64,000 bases of DNA from Nansenia antarctica (GCA_963989245.1 OZ022339.1:94321332-94385331); one strand, 5' to 3'. Positions 24,512 to 36,689 are shown, counted from the first letter of the stretch. Program-made: numbers and translations. The notes: generated from the letters alone by a model not told the origin.

Positions 24512-24989
24512 ACTTCAATAGTTTTTTATTGATTAAGAGACTTGTGATGTGCTAGTCATGGAGTATGTCAGTATCACATTATTTCTAAGCTATTAACGTT
24601 CAAATAGATTTACATTAGTGAGGAACAACTTGAAATAGTCTAGAGACAAAGATGTTTCAACAATAAAGTCATACTCTGTGCACAGGGTGGCAAGGAGAGA
24701 GCCTACTAATGAGTTTGCAGTACTCATTAATCCATTTCTAAATCTGAAGATACTGTTGTTTACAATGTTGCCATCTTATCTATCTAATTACATCCTCAAA
24801 ACTCAGTGATTACAGTTCTCAAGCTTGCTAGTACATTTTGTTTCACTGCTTGTTTTGATGTAAATTAGGTAATAGTTTCAAATTGATTTTATGCCCATCG
24901 ATCCATGAGAAAGGACCACATTTGTAATAAAATTAACATAATCAATGATGGCATGTTAATTCATCTTCTGAGGTAACACTACTATCCAA

Positions 24990-25160
24990 GAGTGTGCGGT
25001 ACTCTGAAAGGATATACACTCACCAAACACGTTTCTTTTTTTCCCTCCTAAATAGTGAATCATCTAAGTGAATCATCAATCCATCAGTCAGCACAAGAAA
25101 AGTAATCTCTGCTCGGGCCAGGGGCCGTTGGCAGTCATAATGCTAGAAGAAGGAAGAATT
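24990..25160. repeat. Dispersed 'catttagcagac' family repeat, partial
   Basis: Shares 'gtgaatcatct', 'caggggcc.ttggcagt' and 'aatgctagaag' with 52380-52570, which also carries the 'ttagcagacacctttatcca' head. A third partial, inverted copy lies at 42829-42905. Confidence 0.6.
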
Positions 25161-25441
25161 AAGTATTTTTTCTTTCTTTTCTACCACTACCCAGTATCAG
25201 TATAGTGTTCCTAAAAAGTGTTCAGTGAGTGTAGTTCAAAGACTTTTGCTGTCTCAATTTTCATCTAGTTTCTGAATTCTGTTTTAATGGGAGGCTGAAA
25301 GACAGGTTGCCAGTAATAGATGTAAGGGCTCTTTTGACTTCTTTGCTTAAAACCATCATATTGTTTTTCTGACCTGATCACATGATCTTAAACGAGTAAA
25401 TGAGTGTAGTTACACAAGTCTACTTCACTGTTTTTGTGCAG

Positions 25442-25651
25442 CATAGATGTTCTGTTCTCAGACATGGGTACCAGGATTCAGAGGAGTACAGCCCTGATGA
25501 GAATGATGTTCACCTCAGAGATCCCAACAGGAGAAGGAGATGTGACTGGAGTTTCAGATCAGAGGACATCTGCATCTGCACCTGTGCTCCTGGTTGGAGA
25601 CAACCCCACAGGGACTCCAACTTGCTCCAAAACTCTTTGTCTGGAGTTCAG
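25442..25651 (+). other. Exon-like block, unassigned
   Basis: A 210-bp block (exactly 70 codons) follows a strong acceptor (pyrimidine-rich 'acttcactgtttttgtgcag') and ends at 'gttcag' before 'gtcaat', a weak donor. It is open in two plus-strand frames; one reads 'HRCSVLRHGYQDSEEYSPDE' onward and the other 'IDVLFSDMGTRIQRST' onward. It is richer in G+C than its flanks. I recognise neither reading and no neighbouring exon is apparent. It could be an exon of an unseen gene, an old retrocopy or a piece of an unknown repeat. Confidence 0.35.
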
Positions 25652-26008
25652 GTCAATATTGTTATTGATTAGTTCACCTCATTATTTATTTTTCCATTAG
25701 AATGAAATTCAAATGACATGTTTAAGCTCCAGTGTGAGAAACAAAATGTTTACAGTGCCAGTATGCCTGCAGTAATGATAAGCTGTAAAAAGAATGAACG
25801 CAGGAGCAATTTCCTTTGTATTAACTTATCAAAATGTTTAATAATTTAGCCATCCCCCGGACATCATATTCAACACCAAAGCAATTCTGTCCATATGAGT
25901 AAGAAAACTCACAGACGTGCCTCATGGTCCAGCTAATCTACTAGGCTACATGTTGCTGACTCAACGCTTCCCGATCCAGCCACAGTCTGACACCTTCAAC
26001 ACCACTCT

Positions 26009-26234
26009 TGGCGCTTTTCCACTACAGGGCCGACCCGCCTGTTCTTTTGCCTTTCTCCACTGCCAACCGAGCCGGACCAGGCCACAGTACCCGTGCCATT
26101 TTTAGTTCCAGTTTGGGAGGGGTCGCGAAAGTTGGGGAAAGGTACTTTTTTATACCACAACAGATTTCGCTCTCGGAAAATGTCACTTACTGTTTCTGTA
26201 ATAACTTATTAATAAAGTTAGTGGAAAAGCGCCA
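26009..26234. mobile_element. 226-bp MITE with TGGCGCTTTTCCACT ends
   Basis: The left end 'tggcgcttttccacta' and the right end 'tagtggaaaagcgcca' are perfect inverted repeats, flanked by TCT on both sides, a possible 3-bp target duplication. The interior ('tgccaaccgagccg', 'tttcgctctcggaaaa', 'ataacttattaataaag') is shared with the longer element at 59827-61847, of which this looks like a deletion derivative. Confidence 0.75.
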
Positions 26235-26239
26235 TCTGT

Positions 26240-27800
26240 CACCTTTAAATGTATAGTACAGGCTCAACTTTAGTTGTTGTTCTAAATTTACCTGAGTTGT
26301 GTTCAACTTTTTCATATTTCTTACCTTCCCATTAGTTCTCAGCTGTAATCATACTGCGCTAAATGCACAGTTCTCAAAGTCAATAAGTCTGTTCTATTCT
26401 CTGCTCTGACTCAAGCGGTGACATTTTCATTGTAGAATAAACAGTGATTATTTATTTTTTGTGTGGGTGCTTTAATCATTATTCATTTGTTTGGGCTGTT
26501 TTTTTCACTGAATACGTTGAATGTTCTTCAGGGTGGAATCATAACTTGATCCACCTGCGTAACTCTGACATTTGCGTAAATCTTTGCATTTACATCAATT
26601 GGAAATGTGTGTGATGATCAGATTTAAGTCAATCTTAAATTAGGATTGCCCCTAAAGCTTGAACCCCATCTTTAGATGTGATATCTGCATTCAAGCAAGC
26701 ATGAAACGAGCTATAGACCAAGTCATTAGTTCCACTTTCCTTAGCCAAGGACGTAATAGAACTACAAGGACATAATACAAACCTGCTGAAAAATCCTTCT
26801 TAAACCATCTTATGACCATCTTATGCTGGTGACCAGTAAGACCATAAAAGTTTCAAAAACACAAGGTGAACTGGTCACCAACAAGACCAGTATAAGCTAC
26901 CATCATGGGTGCGCGTAAAACGTGAGTGAGGTAAGTTCACATAAGTTCACCTCACCTCCACACACAAGTGCAGCATATAAAAGTATTTGAAAACAGCTTC
27001 TCAATACATACTGTATGCTCAGTGTGGGTGCAGGAAAATGTTCACGTAAGTCAGCTTTTAAGTTCAAGTTATTGATCGTTGTGGTGTACAGAATCCAGTT
27101 GGATTTTGTTAGTTTAGAGCTGCAGATCTGAGAGTGACCTGCAGGTTGTGATAGCCCCCCAGGAGCACAGAAGTCTCTGGCATCTCTGGAGAAAACATGA
27201 TCAATATTTCATAATAGCTTCACAAATAATGAGTACTACTTAATACTATACCAGCCTATACCAAGGTTTGGGGGTTTCATTGGAAAGGGACATAGGTATA
27301 GTCAGTACATACAATAGGTATCAGCCTTTGAAGTAGCTCTGTGTAGCATTCGGATACCATGCAGCTTGATGTCATATTCTGTTAGCCTGTGAACTCTGTG
27401 TAGTCCTACTTTAGATGTATATAACTATGTTATGCCGAGTTAAAGGATAGTAGTGTAGATAATCAATACAAAGTGATTCAAAATGCATTGAGGAACATAC
27501 CACAGGCTTTTAGAATATTGGCTTTTACTCAATGTCTTTGTACTTCCATTTAATTTAGTGTTGAGATTATGAGAGATGAGAATAACAATACAGAATGTGC
27601 CTTAGTTGCACATTTATTAAAAGTTTTACTGTCTTAGTAATTACAACTCATGAGCTTATATTCTTTTAAAAATGAACACTTCAGTGACATCATGATCAAA
27701 TGCATTGTTTCAAAGTTGCATGAAATACAATCAACAATAGTCAGAGATATTGTTAAATGGAGTGGAATTTGAAGACATCATTTTTTACATAATGTATATT
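26240..27800. other. Non-coding stretch, no gene seen
   Basis: Includes a short 'accatcttatgctggtgacc' repeat near 26810-26890. No coding or splice evidence. Confidence 0.5.
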
Positions 27801-28674
27801 TCTTTTTTTGAAATTTTCTTTTTATTGTCAATGGTCATTGGTTACAACAATCGTCGTTACATTCAACATATCACAATCAACTCAGTTCCTATGACCAAAG
27901 TCTTTTTTTCTTTTTTATATAAGTAAAGTAAAGACAAAACAAAAACAAAACACAAACAAAGAAAAAAGAAAAGCAATAGCGAGTGAACTTTGGGAGCTTT
28001 CATCTTACATACGATAGATTAGAATAGAAAATGATTAAAGAAAATAAACACAATTACATCACCCTCTCATGTTCTTTTAACAGTTCAACAGAAATCTGAC
28101 CTTACAGGTTTAACATATCCCATCCATTTCGTCCAGATCCGATATAATTTTTCTACCTGAATTCTAAGGGAGTATGACATCTTTTCCATTATGTATATAT
28201 CATGAATTATATCTATCCATTCATCCACTGTAGGTACATCTGGCTTTAACCATTTTCTTGTGATAGCCTTTTTACTTGCTACCAGAAGTATCAATCTACA
28301 TTTTCTGTTGTTACTGTCCCAATTTTCGAATGAGATGTTTCCCAGGTATAAGGTGTCACATTTGAAGGGGATGTTAATTTCAAAAATAGCTTCCAGATTA
28401 TTGTGTATCTCCCGCCAAAATGGGACTAGAATTGGGCATTCCCAGAATACATGGTAGTGATTGGCTTCATTCAGTCCACAGCATCTCCAACACCCTACAC
28501 CCGTCCCCTGGTGTCGTTTTTGTAGGGGGGGTGATAAAAAACCTTGTAAGGTTTTTCCAACTAAATTCTCGCCACGTATTTGAGCATGTTGTTTCCCATT
28601 GTAGTTTACATAATCTGTCCCAATCCTCCCCAGAAATAATAAAATTACCCTCTTTCTCCCATTTCTCTTTAATA

Positions 28675-29713
28675 TAAACCCCTCAAAAAAAGTTCGGAAA
28701 CGTTATTTTGGTTGATTAATCCCCCCCTTTAATAATACCAATTGGTATTGTATTTTATATTGTTGGAAAGCCTGATTAGTCACATTTACAACGAGGTACA
28801 ACTTGTAAGGATCATGCATTCGTGGAATGAGTAACACAGCTAAACGTGTGGGTAGCGGCCCAAAGAAATTTGCCAAAATCCCCTGCAATATTCTTCTGTT
28901 GGTATTCACTCTCGTTTTGAGCTTCAAGTGCTGGCAGGTGTATGTCAGTCACAGGTGTGTGACTGGCACCTGAATGGCACCTAATTGACAGGAATGATAT
29001 TCTGGGGCCAGTGACGATCCCATATCTCCAGAATCTGGGACCTAACTCCATCCTCCAGGATGACAACGCTCGCCCCCACAGAGCCAGGATCATCACAGAG
29101 TACCTCCAGAATTTGGGAGTGGAGAGGGTGGAATGGCCTGGCCCTGCCGTGAATCCAGACCTCAACCCAAATGAACAATTGTGGGATCAGCTTGGGTGTG
29201 CTGTACGTGCAATAGTGACCAACGCAACCATGTTGGCTGACTTGCGGCAAATCCTGGATGAGGAATGGGATGCCATCCCACAGCAGTGTGTGACCAGGCT
29301 GGTGACCAGCATGAGGAGGAGGTGCCAAGCTGTTGTGACTGCGTATGGATCTTCCACACGCTACTGAGGTCCCTGACAGTGTAAAATGAATAAAGTGTAA
29401 AAATTGCCAATATTTTTTGTTTTTTCCTTATTACTGTGGGAGAGTGCAATCATCCAATCCACCAAGCAAATCAAAACGAGAGTGAATACCAACAGAAGAA
29501 TATAGGGGATTTTGGCAAATATTTTTGGGCCGCTACCCACACGTTTAGCTGTGTTGCTCATTCCACGGATGCATGACCCTTACAAATTGTACCTTGTTGT
29601 AAAGGTGACTAATCAGGCTTTCCAACAATATAAAATACAATACCAATTGGTATTATTAAAGGGGAGGATTAATCAATCAAAATAACGTTACCGAACTTTT
29701 TTTGAGGGGTTTA
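28675..29713 (+). mobile_element. Tc1/mariner element with about 245-bp inverted arms
   Basis: The left arm (28675-28920) and right arm (29471-29713) are inverted copies over about 245 bp. Landmarks are 'taaacccctcaaaaaaagtt' at the tip, 'taccaattggtatt', 'cacgtttagctgtgtt' or its complement, and 'gagtgaataccaacagaaga' or its complement at the inner edge. TA flanks both tips. The centre holds a transposase C-terminal fragment. The insertion splits an L1 on the opposite strand. Confidence 0.85.
29011..29367 (+). pseudogene. Tc1/mariner transposase, catalytic C-terminal fragment
   Basis: The frame covers only the C-terminal catalytic part of a DDE transposase. It shows 'LQDDNARPHRAR' with the second catalytic Asp, then 'WPGPAVNPDLNPNEQLWDQL' with the catalytic Glu, and stops at 29367 after 'AYGSSTRY'. 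I count 36 residues between that Asp and Glu, the spacing of the DD36E type rather than the 34 of classical Tc1. The N-terminal DNA-binding domain and first catalytic Asp are missing: the left arm begins directly upstream. The copy is therefore non-autonomous. Confidence 0.75.
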
Positions 29714-32522
29714 TATTGTATTGACTGTTTTGAGATTGATCTGGCGGAAGCCATTGTATAGTCTAGAAACCACCTTGTTACATATAAATGATTTGCTTGC
29801 TGATGTAAATACTTCCATAATTCCTGTTACCCCCTCTTCTGATACTCCCCCTAAATTCTGAGTGAAATGGTGTCGGACCTGGAGATACCTATAGAAATCA
29901 TTTTGTTCCAAACCATGCTTTCTCTGTAGCGATTCAAAGCTCTGGAATGTCCCCTTGTGGACAAATGTTAAATAGTTAGAAAGGCCTTTTTCAACCCAGA
30001 CTTTAAATCTAGCATCTGTTTTGTTTGGGGGGAAGTCTGTGTCATATGCACACCATCTTAGCATTTTAAGTGAGTCTCTTATACCACACAGTTTCACTGT
30101 CTCCTGCCAAATCTTCAAAGCCACGTTAATCCAGGGATTATTTTTATTTGTCATGTTGTTTATCAATTCACTATCTGCAACTATCGCTGCTATTTGAACC
30201 CCTTCTGTCATTGCACTCTCAATTTCCTTCCATCTTGCAGAGTATGATGGAGTACACCAACACACTACAGGCCTCATCTTATCCACCTCATTTTTCTGGT
30301 TTTCTGCTCGAAATGACATGCCCACAGTGAATATAGAATATCTCCACAATCACAAGGGCCTTCATAATGATATTGTTATCAAATGAAAGCTAACACCTGT
30401 GGGGTGGCTGTAGAAGTGTCAGAATCAAAATCTATGTTACTGTGTCAGAGCAAATAGAGCTAGAACATTATAAAACATCTCAAATTCAGTCTCCGCCTAA
30501 AAAAACAACAGCTTTTACAGTGAATATCACCTTGGAAACCTGATAACCAAGCCCAAATCATCTAGGAATCAGTACTCCAGGGGGTTATTAGTACTTGTGC
30601 CAAAGTTGATGCTAGTAATGTGAGCAAATGCAACTTTGTACCTGTTTTAGTACAGGTATGTTTAGGCGGACACCTATATGTTTAGGCCATTTGGAGATAT
30701 TTTGGCACCATCTTTGACCTTTGACCTTTCTCATGTACCAGATTTTTTTTTCCATTTTTTTTTCAGTTTTTGGGATTTTTTTGGGTTAGCCGACCAATGG
30801 TATGGAAATTCGGCGTTGAAACCGGACATGACACATTCTCCAGTTGGAGAAAACTGGATGTGACTTAGGCCGTGTTTACCGTCTCTGGAAAAAAATGTCG
30901 GCATCGTATAGCATGCAAAGTTGTGAAAAAATGTTGATATCGATGAAGAGAATTGATCGAGGTAAACTCTTTATATCACTTCGGATGCCCATCGGGGTCC
31001 GTTGGCTCCTATTTAATTGAGCTGCGCAATAGTATTCTCGTACGCAAGGAAGGTCAAATCCCCCGTTTTCTTTTCTTAACTGTAGAGTTTTGTATCTGAT
31101 TCTGGGTTTTTTCCTTTGCCATAGATATCTAAATATTAATTTGTCCCATTCTATAAATTGCTTAGCAGTTATCTCCACTGGAAGTCTGGAATAAATACAG
31201 TAACCTTGGTAGGATGTTCATCTTAACAGACTCCACCCTGGAGCTCAAACTCAAGAAGGGAATGAGACTCCACCGTAGTACATCTGATTTTTGTTTTACA
31301 TTCAAAGGGCCATAATTAAGATCAGATCATTTTGAGACATCTTTTGGCAGGTTAACACCTAGGTATTTTATTGAATCTGCATCCCATTTCAGGTTATATT
31401 TCCCTCTAATATGAAGTAAGTACTTGTAAGTACCTGGGTCTTCTGAATATTTAGTTTGTAACCTGAAAGTGTCCCATATTCCTCTAATAAACCCATCAAT
31501 TTTGGGATTGTCTGTGTGGGCTGTGTTAGATATACCATCATCTGCAAAAAGACCAAGTTTATGCTCACCAGCTGCCATGTCTATTCCCTTAATTTCAACA
31601 TTTTGCCTTATCCATTGTTTCAGGCTCAATAAAAAGGCTAAATAGGAGTGGGGAGGCGGGACATCCCTGCCTGGATCCACGTTCCAGAGTGAAGGATCCC
31701 GATAGGTCACCATTCATTTTGATCCTTGCGGATGGGCTATCATATAATGCTTGGAAAGTTGCAATAATAGACTCATGAAAGCCGAATCTCAATAGTACCT
31801 TGTAATACCTTTATTAGTTATACCTTATTATTATGTTATACCTTGTATAAAGGTATAACATAACCTTATTTATTATGTTATACCTTGTATAAAGGTCCAC
31901 CTAACTGAATCGAAAGCTTTCTCTGCGTCCAAACTTACAAGAGCTGCCTCTATTCCGTGTTGTGTGATATGTCTGATAATGTGTAATGACCTTCTAATGT
32001 TGTCTTGTGTTTGCCTTTGTCTAATGAATCCTGTCTGATCTAAATGAATGAGTTTAGGTAGGATCTTATCTATTCTTCTGGATAATATTGATGTAAACAG
32101 TCTATAATCGAGGTTGAGGACACTGATAGGGCGGTAGCTATTACATTCTAGTTTGTCTTTCCCTTCCTTCGGTATGACAGAAATTATTGCTTCCCTCCAC
32201 GAGGGTGGAATTTCCCTTTTCTGTAGTACCCAATTAAATGCCCTCAGTAATGTTGGAGCTAATTGTTCTCTAAATGATCTGTACCTGTTACGTCCACATG
32301 TGTCCTTGTTGTGTTTCCTTCCCCTTCTATGTTCTCCTCTGTCATTCTCCATCCAGGTGTTGTCAATTGGCCAATCATTCCCTCATTCATCATCCCACTC
32401 CTGTCCAATCAGAGGGCTACCCATCATCCAATCAGAGGGATGCCCGTCTGTTTAAATGTTCCTCATTGTGTCTCCTTGTCAGTTGACTGTTTGGTTGTGT
32501 TTTGTTTGTTAGTTTGTCAACT

Positions 32523-33535
32523 CAGAATCAGAATCAGAATCAGAATCAGAAGACTTTATTGCCATGACATGTAAACATGTTAGGAATTTGGTTTGGGACA
32601 ATGGAGCACGGTTTACAGCAGGACAGGTGCAGTGGCGTGTCCAGACCTTTTTCACTGGGGTGGCCCAGGTGGGGCACCTTGTTATGCATGGGTGGCACAA
32701 TTTTGAGAATTTAACACTTAATTCCCTGCATTCTGGTGAATTTGTACACACCATTTTGTGCTTTTTATTACCATTTCTGTCTCCACTCCCCATTGTATAC
32801 TTTAATTGGGCTACTAAGGTCATGTTCTTACATGAAAATCTGAATCATGACCCAGAGCGAGCGGATGAGTTTGCGTTCTCACAGCCCTTTATGTAAACAA
32901 AGTAACATAGGCAATTGAAGCAACAGACGTGGTAGTTGATTGGTCAGGAAAATAGAAAACTGCCCGTTCGTCCCGCTCTTATCCAGATCAACACGCATGC
33001 GCTGTTGGTTTCCTATGGACAGCCTCGATGCGTCGTTTCTAATCGGAGCGAAACCACCCTTTTCAAGCGCCGGAGCATGTTGGTTGTTTGCTCCGGGAGT
33101 GACTTCGAATGTGCGTTCTCACAGCTCCAAACAACGCAGAGCAAAGCGAATTTTATCCTAAACTCTGATTCCAAGTGAAGCAAAACGTTTTAACCACTAG
33201 CACAACACCGTAGCCTATATGTAGCTATGCAAAAGTCTAACGTTATTAATGGTACTCACATTTCTTCAGGAGCGCCAAGACCAGCACACCTCACCGCTGA
33301 TCAAATGTGTTCTGTTCGAAAAGTTCGTCTCGTGGCGCGAAGTGGCCTCTGCTCTGAGTGACTAGGCAGATAGCCAATCAATCAGGGTGGCACCTAGGGT
33401 GGCCAATCAGATTTCAGGGGTGGCACGAGCCACCCCTGGCCCCCCCCTGGACACGCCCCTGGACAGGTGCAAGACAGGACAAGACAGTGCAAAACAAAAT
33501 CAAAGTGCAAGAGTCATAATTAATATAAATATAAA
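32523..33535 (-). mobile_element. LINE 3' tail with (GAATCA)n, split by a hAT element
   Basis: The sequence from the GAATCA run through 'gcatgttaggaatttgg'-type blocks and 'caagacaggacaagacagtg' to 'cataattaatataaat' is the reverse complement of 37205-37374 nearly base for base. The exception is an 832-bp insert at 32630-33461. It sits inside the LTR-like insertion. Confidence 0.8.
32630..33461. mobile_element. 832-bp non-autonomous hAT element
   Basis: Ends CAGTGGCGTGTCCAG and CTGGACACGCCCCTG (one mismatch when inverted), flanked by a perfect 8-bp target duplication 'gacaggtg' (32622-32629 and 33462-33469). The paralogous LINE tail at 37.2-37.3 kb holds a single 'gacaggtg' at this point and no insert, which confirms the boundaries. 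No transposase is encoded. Confidence 0.9.
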
Positions 33536-34399
33536 TAAACTCTTAGTTTCTTAGGTTGTTTGTGTTATTTCGTACGTACCTTTTCCATTTAGTTGTTTGT
33601 TTAGAGTAAGATTAAGTTGGTTGTTTGTTTGTTTGATTTAGTATTTGACTACAGTTTATTTTCTATTTTTGTATTGTCACACACTAGCCATAGGAAACAG
33701 GCGTAGGTGAGATACCCTTGGGTATACATTACATCACGTAGCCTCATCTGTGTTAAATACAGTAGGCAAAGGAGCGGCTGTCATTATGTAGAATTGTAAT
33801 CACTGGTAGGGTCTCACTTTATTCTTTTGTTTCTTTGGGTTGACACCGCTCATAGTCTGCCTGTTGTCCTATGGCTTGTGTTTTTGTACACCACCATTTG
33901 TTTATTAAATCATTGCACTTTAGTTTGTTCGTGTTGTGCCTTTCTTTTGTTATTTTCCCTCCCACATCTACAAGTGGCAACTTACTTACACCCTTTATGT
34001 TACGGATCCCCCCCTACACCCCCTAGACGTAGAGCCATAAGACCTGGGGTTCGTAACAGTACCATTCAGCAGTGAAACCATCTGAACCCGGGGATTTGTT
34101 TGCCTTCAATCTTGAAATTGCTGATTGTAAATCCTCTATTGTTATTTCGGCTACCAAGTCTTTATTTTGTTCATTAGTGAGAGAGGGTAAATCAAGAGAG
34201 GCTAGGAATGACTCAATCTGTAGGTTGTTATCCACTTGTGGTTGGGAATATAGTGTTTTATAGAACTTTTCGAAACTCTGTTGAATTTTGTCTAGCTTAC
34301 ACTCTATCGCTCCGGATTCGGGGTTCCTTATTTTATAGATTGCATTATCTGCTTATTGTTTTCTTAGTCTATATGATAGGAGTTTCAATGATTTCCCAC

Positions 34400-35566
34400 C
34401 TACTTCATAGTATCTTTGTTTTGTAAATAATAGTTTTTTTGTATTTCCTGATTGCCTATTTCATTTATCTCGTTCCTTATGTCTTTCATTTCTTGTTTCA
34501 CCCTGTTATCCAAATTGTTACTGTGTTGTCTTTGTAGATGTTTTAATTTCATTTCCAGGTCATGCAGTCTTTGTCCTCTACGTTTTTTTATAAGTGAAGT
34601 AGTGGCGATGATGTTACCCCTCATTACTGCTTTAAGTGCATCCCAGAGCATATTCTGAGCCACTTCCCTGTTATCGTTTAATTCAAGATATGTTCTAATT
34701 TCAGTCTTCAAGGCCTCCCTCGTCTCTGGGTTATTCAGGATACTTGAATTCAGCCTCCATATTGTAGACCTTGGTTTTCTATTGAGATACACAGACATGT
34801 ACATAGGGCTATGGTCAGAGAGGGCAATCGGTCCTATGTCACATGGACTTATTCTATGTAGGTCTCTATTGTAAACAAAAAAATAATCTATCCTTGAGTA
34901 TACGGCATGGGGGGAAGAGTAGTGGGTGTAGTCCCAGCTGGATGGATACAATTCTCAACAAACATCTATGATTCCCATTTCCTTCATTAATGCTTTTATC
35001 TTCCTACTTATAGGTTTTGACTCTGGATTAACGCTCGATGCATCCAATCTTGGGTTTAAACAAACATTAAAGTCCCCCCCACAGATTAAAATTCCCTGAG
35101 ATTTTGTGGCCATTAAATCAAATATCTGTCTATAAAACGTTCAACCACTACCAGGAGGAGCATATACATTCAGTAAACTCACTAGGGTTCCCTCTATTTT
35201 CCCTATTATCATTATAAATCTACCTTCTTTATCTTTAAACTCTGATATGTGTTCATAGGTCACTGTATTTGATAACAGTATGGCCACACCCCTCCTATGA
35301 CCTGATTCGTATGAGGATGAATATACATATTGAAAACCCAATTTATTCAATTTGGCATGGTCTGTATTGGTAAGGTGGGATTCCTGTAGGTATGCTATTT
35401 GTATTCTATCTTTCTTTAATTTTGTTAGGATCTTCCTTCTTTTTATCGGGTTAAGTAAACCATTAACGTTAAAAGAAACTATTCTTGCATTTAGGTTATA
35501 ACATGTGATATTTCCATCATGTACATGAAAAACTTCCCAGTCGCTATAGTAAACAGTTGTAAACAA
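34400..35566 (-). pseudogene. L1 ORF2 endonuclease domain
   Basis: The minus-strand frame at 35141-35566 opens the AP-endonuclease fold: 'IVSFNVNGLLNPIKRRKIL' with the metal-site Asn, 'IAYLQESHL' with the catalytic Glu, and 'LLNVYAPPGSG'. The frame at 34400-34951 continues it with 'YSRIDYFFVYN' and 'LSDHSPMYM', the SDH motif with the catalytic His, then the linker to the reverse transcriptase. About 190 bp between the two frames is out of frame or contains stops. Confidence 0.8.
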
Positions 35567-36049
35567 ACATTAATAATAAAATAAAAAAAACAAGTAAAAG
35601 AAAAAAGTACTTGAGTTACTTCCAAGGTAGGGGTCACTACTACAACCCTCCACGAGCCTAAAACAATAGGCTCCAAGGGAAAACCCCTCTCCTGTAGACA
35701 GAGAGGGCCCTTGGAGATAACAGTATGAGAAGGTTCCATCGTTCGTTCCTGTCCCAATTCTTATTTGTATTTTAATTATTCAACTAGGTAACTCACGGTT
35801 TTTTTATACTAACCAGCAAACAGTTTCAGTAGTATGGGCTGAACTCACCCACCCAAAGTGTCAGTTTCATTCTGAGTAGATTAGTAGGGCAGTCGTTGCT
35901 TTTAACTAATCATTTCACTCAGCTTTTACCGGACTCCCCGTTTTTTCTCCTTGTAGCCTGAGTCTCCTCTGCCACGTCTCCCGGTCCGCCTGCCGCCTAT
36001 CTGCCATGTCAGCTGCCTCAATAGGCTAGGTGCACGATCTCCCTACTTC

Positions 36050-36689
36050 CTGAAAGGCAACTGGGATGAACATATCCTGTCTCACTCTATTGGTTTAATT
36101 GATTAATCAGCTGTGCGGTAAACTGTTGGAACACACAGTGCACTGTATCTAATTTGCATAGGAATCAATTACACACTGTGTGGATCAGGTTGTCATTATA
36201 AATTGAGCAAATGGAGAGGAACAAAACTGCTCCGGAATGCGACCCTGAGGCCTGGGTAGACTTACAAAATCTACAAAGTTGAATGGTGGAGAGGAAAAAC
36301 CACAGCCGATGGGACAACATCATCTCAGTCACTCTACAAAATTGGTCTATAACCTAGTGGCCAAAAATAATCCCTTTTCTGCACCCAGTTTTCATCTCTT
36401 GTGTGAAGAATAGTGGTGCTGTATCAAGTTATGGTTATATTTGTCACTGGCAGGGACTGAGGACTTTGTCAGGATCAAGAGAAAATGATCAAATGTGCTG
36501 AGTTGGTAGTGAGATCCTAATCTATAGTGTGTAATTGATTCCTATACAAATCAGAGACCCTATAAAAACAAAGACATTGATTCCAAAATTACATGAACTA
36601 TTATCCTTGCATTAAGATTAACTCAATTCAACTTAGTGAGTGATTTGTTGATGACATTTTAGATTGTTTAACTCATTTTAAGAGTGTCA
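36050..36689. other. Non-coding stretch, probably old repeat sequence
   Basis: No gene seen. It carries a repeated 'aattacacactgtgtgga'/'gtgtgtaattgattcctat' inverted motif at about 36160 and 36530, suggesting an eroded transposon. Confidence 0.4.

Larger units (their letters stand above)
28085..30349 (-). pseudogene. L1 ORF2 C-terminal domain, split
   Basis: The minus-strand frame at 29711-30349 ('EVDKMRPVVCWCTP', 'VEKGLSNYLTFVHKG', 'FYRYLQVRHHF') and the frame at 28085-28294 ('MILLVASKKAITRKWLKPD', 'VDEWIDIIHDIYIMEK') are successive parts of the C-terminal region of a fish L1 ORF2. They are separated by the 1-kb Tc1/mariner insertion and by stop-containing L1 sequence. The 'KKAITRKWL' block lies close to the ORF2 end in L1 proteins I remember. 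Confidence 0.75.
32286..34058. mobile_element. LTR-like insertion (probable solo LTR), holding further insertions
   Basis: Starts TGTTACG and ends CGTAACA, with the 5-bp target duplication 'gtacc' at 32281-32285 and 34059-34063. TG...CA termini with a 5-bp duplication are the signature of LTR retrotransposon integration. No gag or pol is present, so a solo LTR is the simplest reading. Removing the nested LINE tail and hAT leaves roughly 0.76 kb. It interrupts the L1 reverse transcriptase between 'FTAEWY' and 'FREQLAPTLL'. A DNA transposon with short ends is the alternative. Confidence 0.6.
30876..34235 (-). pseudogene. L1 ORF2 reverse transcriptase, split and frameshifted
   Basis: From right to left on the minus strand the blocks are: 'ANKSPGSDGFTAEWY' (about 34060-34110); then, after the LTR-like insertion, 'YRPISVLNLDYRLF' and 'DQTGFIRQRQTQDNI'; 'LVSLDAEKAFDSVRW' with the first catalytic Asp (about 31910); 'GSRQGCPASPLLFSLFIEP' (about 31650); 'LGLFADDGI' with the catalytic Asp pair (about 31540); and 'WDKLIFRYLWQRKKPRI' (about 31120). 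A short tandem repeat at 31800-31895 and several frameshifts break the frame. Not functional. Confidence 0.8.
27803..35760 (-). mobile_element. L1-clade LINE with two large nested insertions
   Basis: The element reads right to left. The endonuclease is at 34.4-35.6 kb, the reverse transcriptase at 30.9-34.2 kb, the C-terminal domain at 28.1-30.3 kb, and the 3' end lies near the T-rich 27803-27835. It is interrupted by a Tc1/mariner element (28675-29713) and an LTR-like insertion (32286-34058). An extra segment at about 30350-30880 also separates the reverse transcriptase from the C-terminal domain. The 5' boundary and ORF1 are unclear; weak ORF1-like, coiled-coil-type sequence may continue to about 36050. 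Confidence 0.8.

Noticed and set aside
26810..26890. Short 'accatcttatgctggtgacc' repeats as a CRISPR-like or regulatory array
   Set aside because: Two or three imperfect copies and an inverted one; looks like common fish low-copy repeat sequence.
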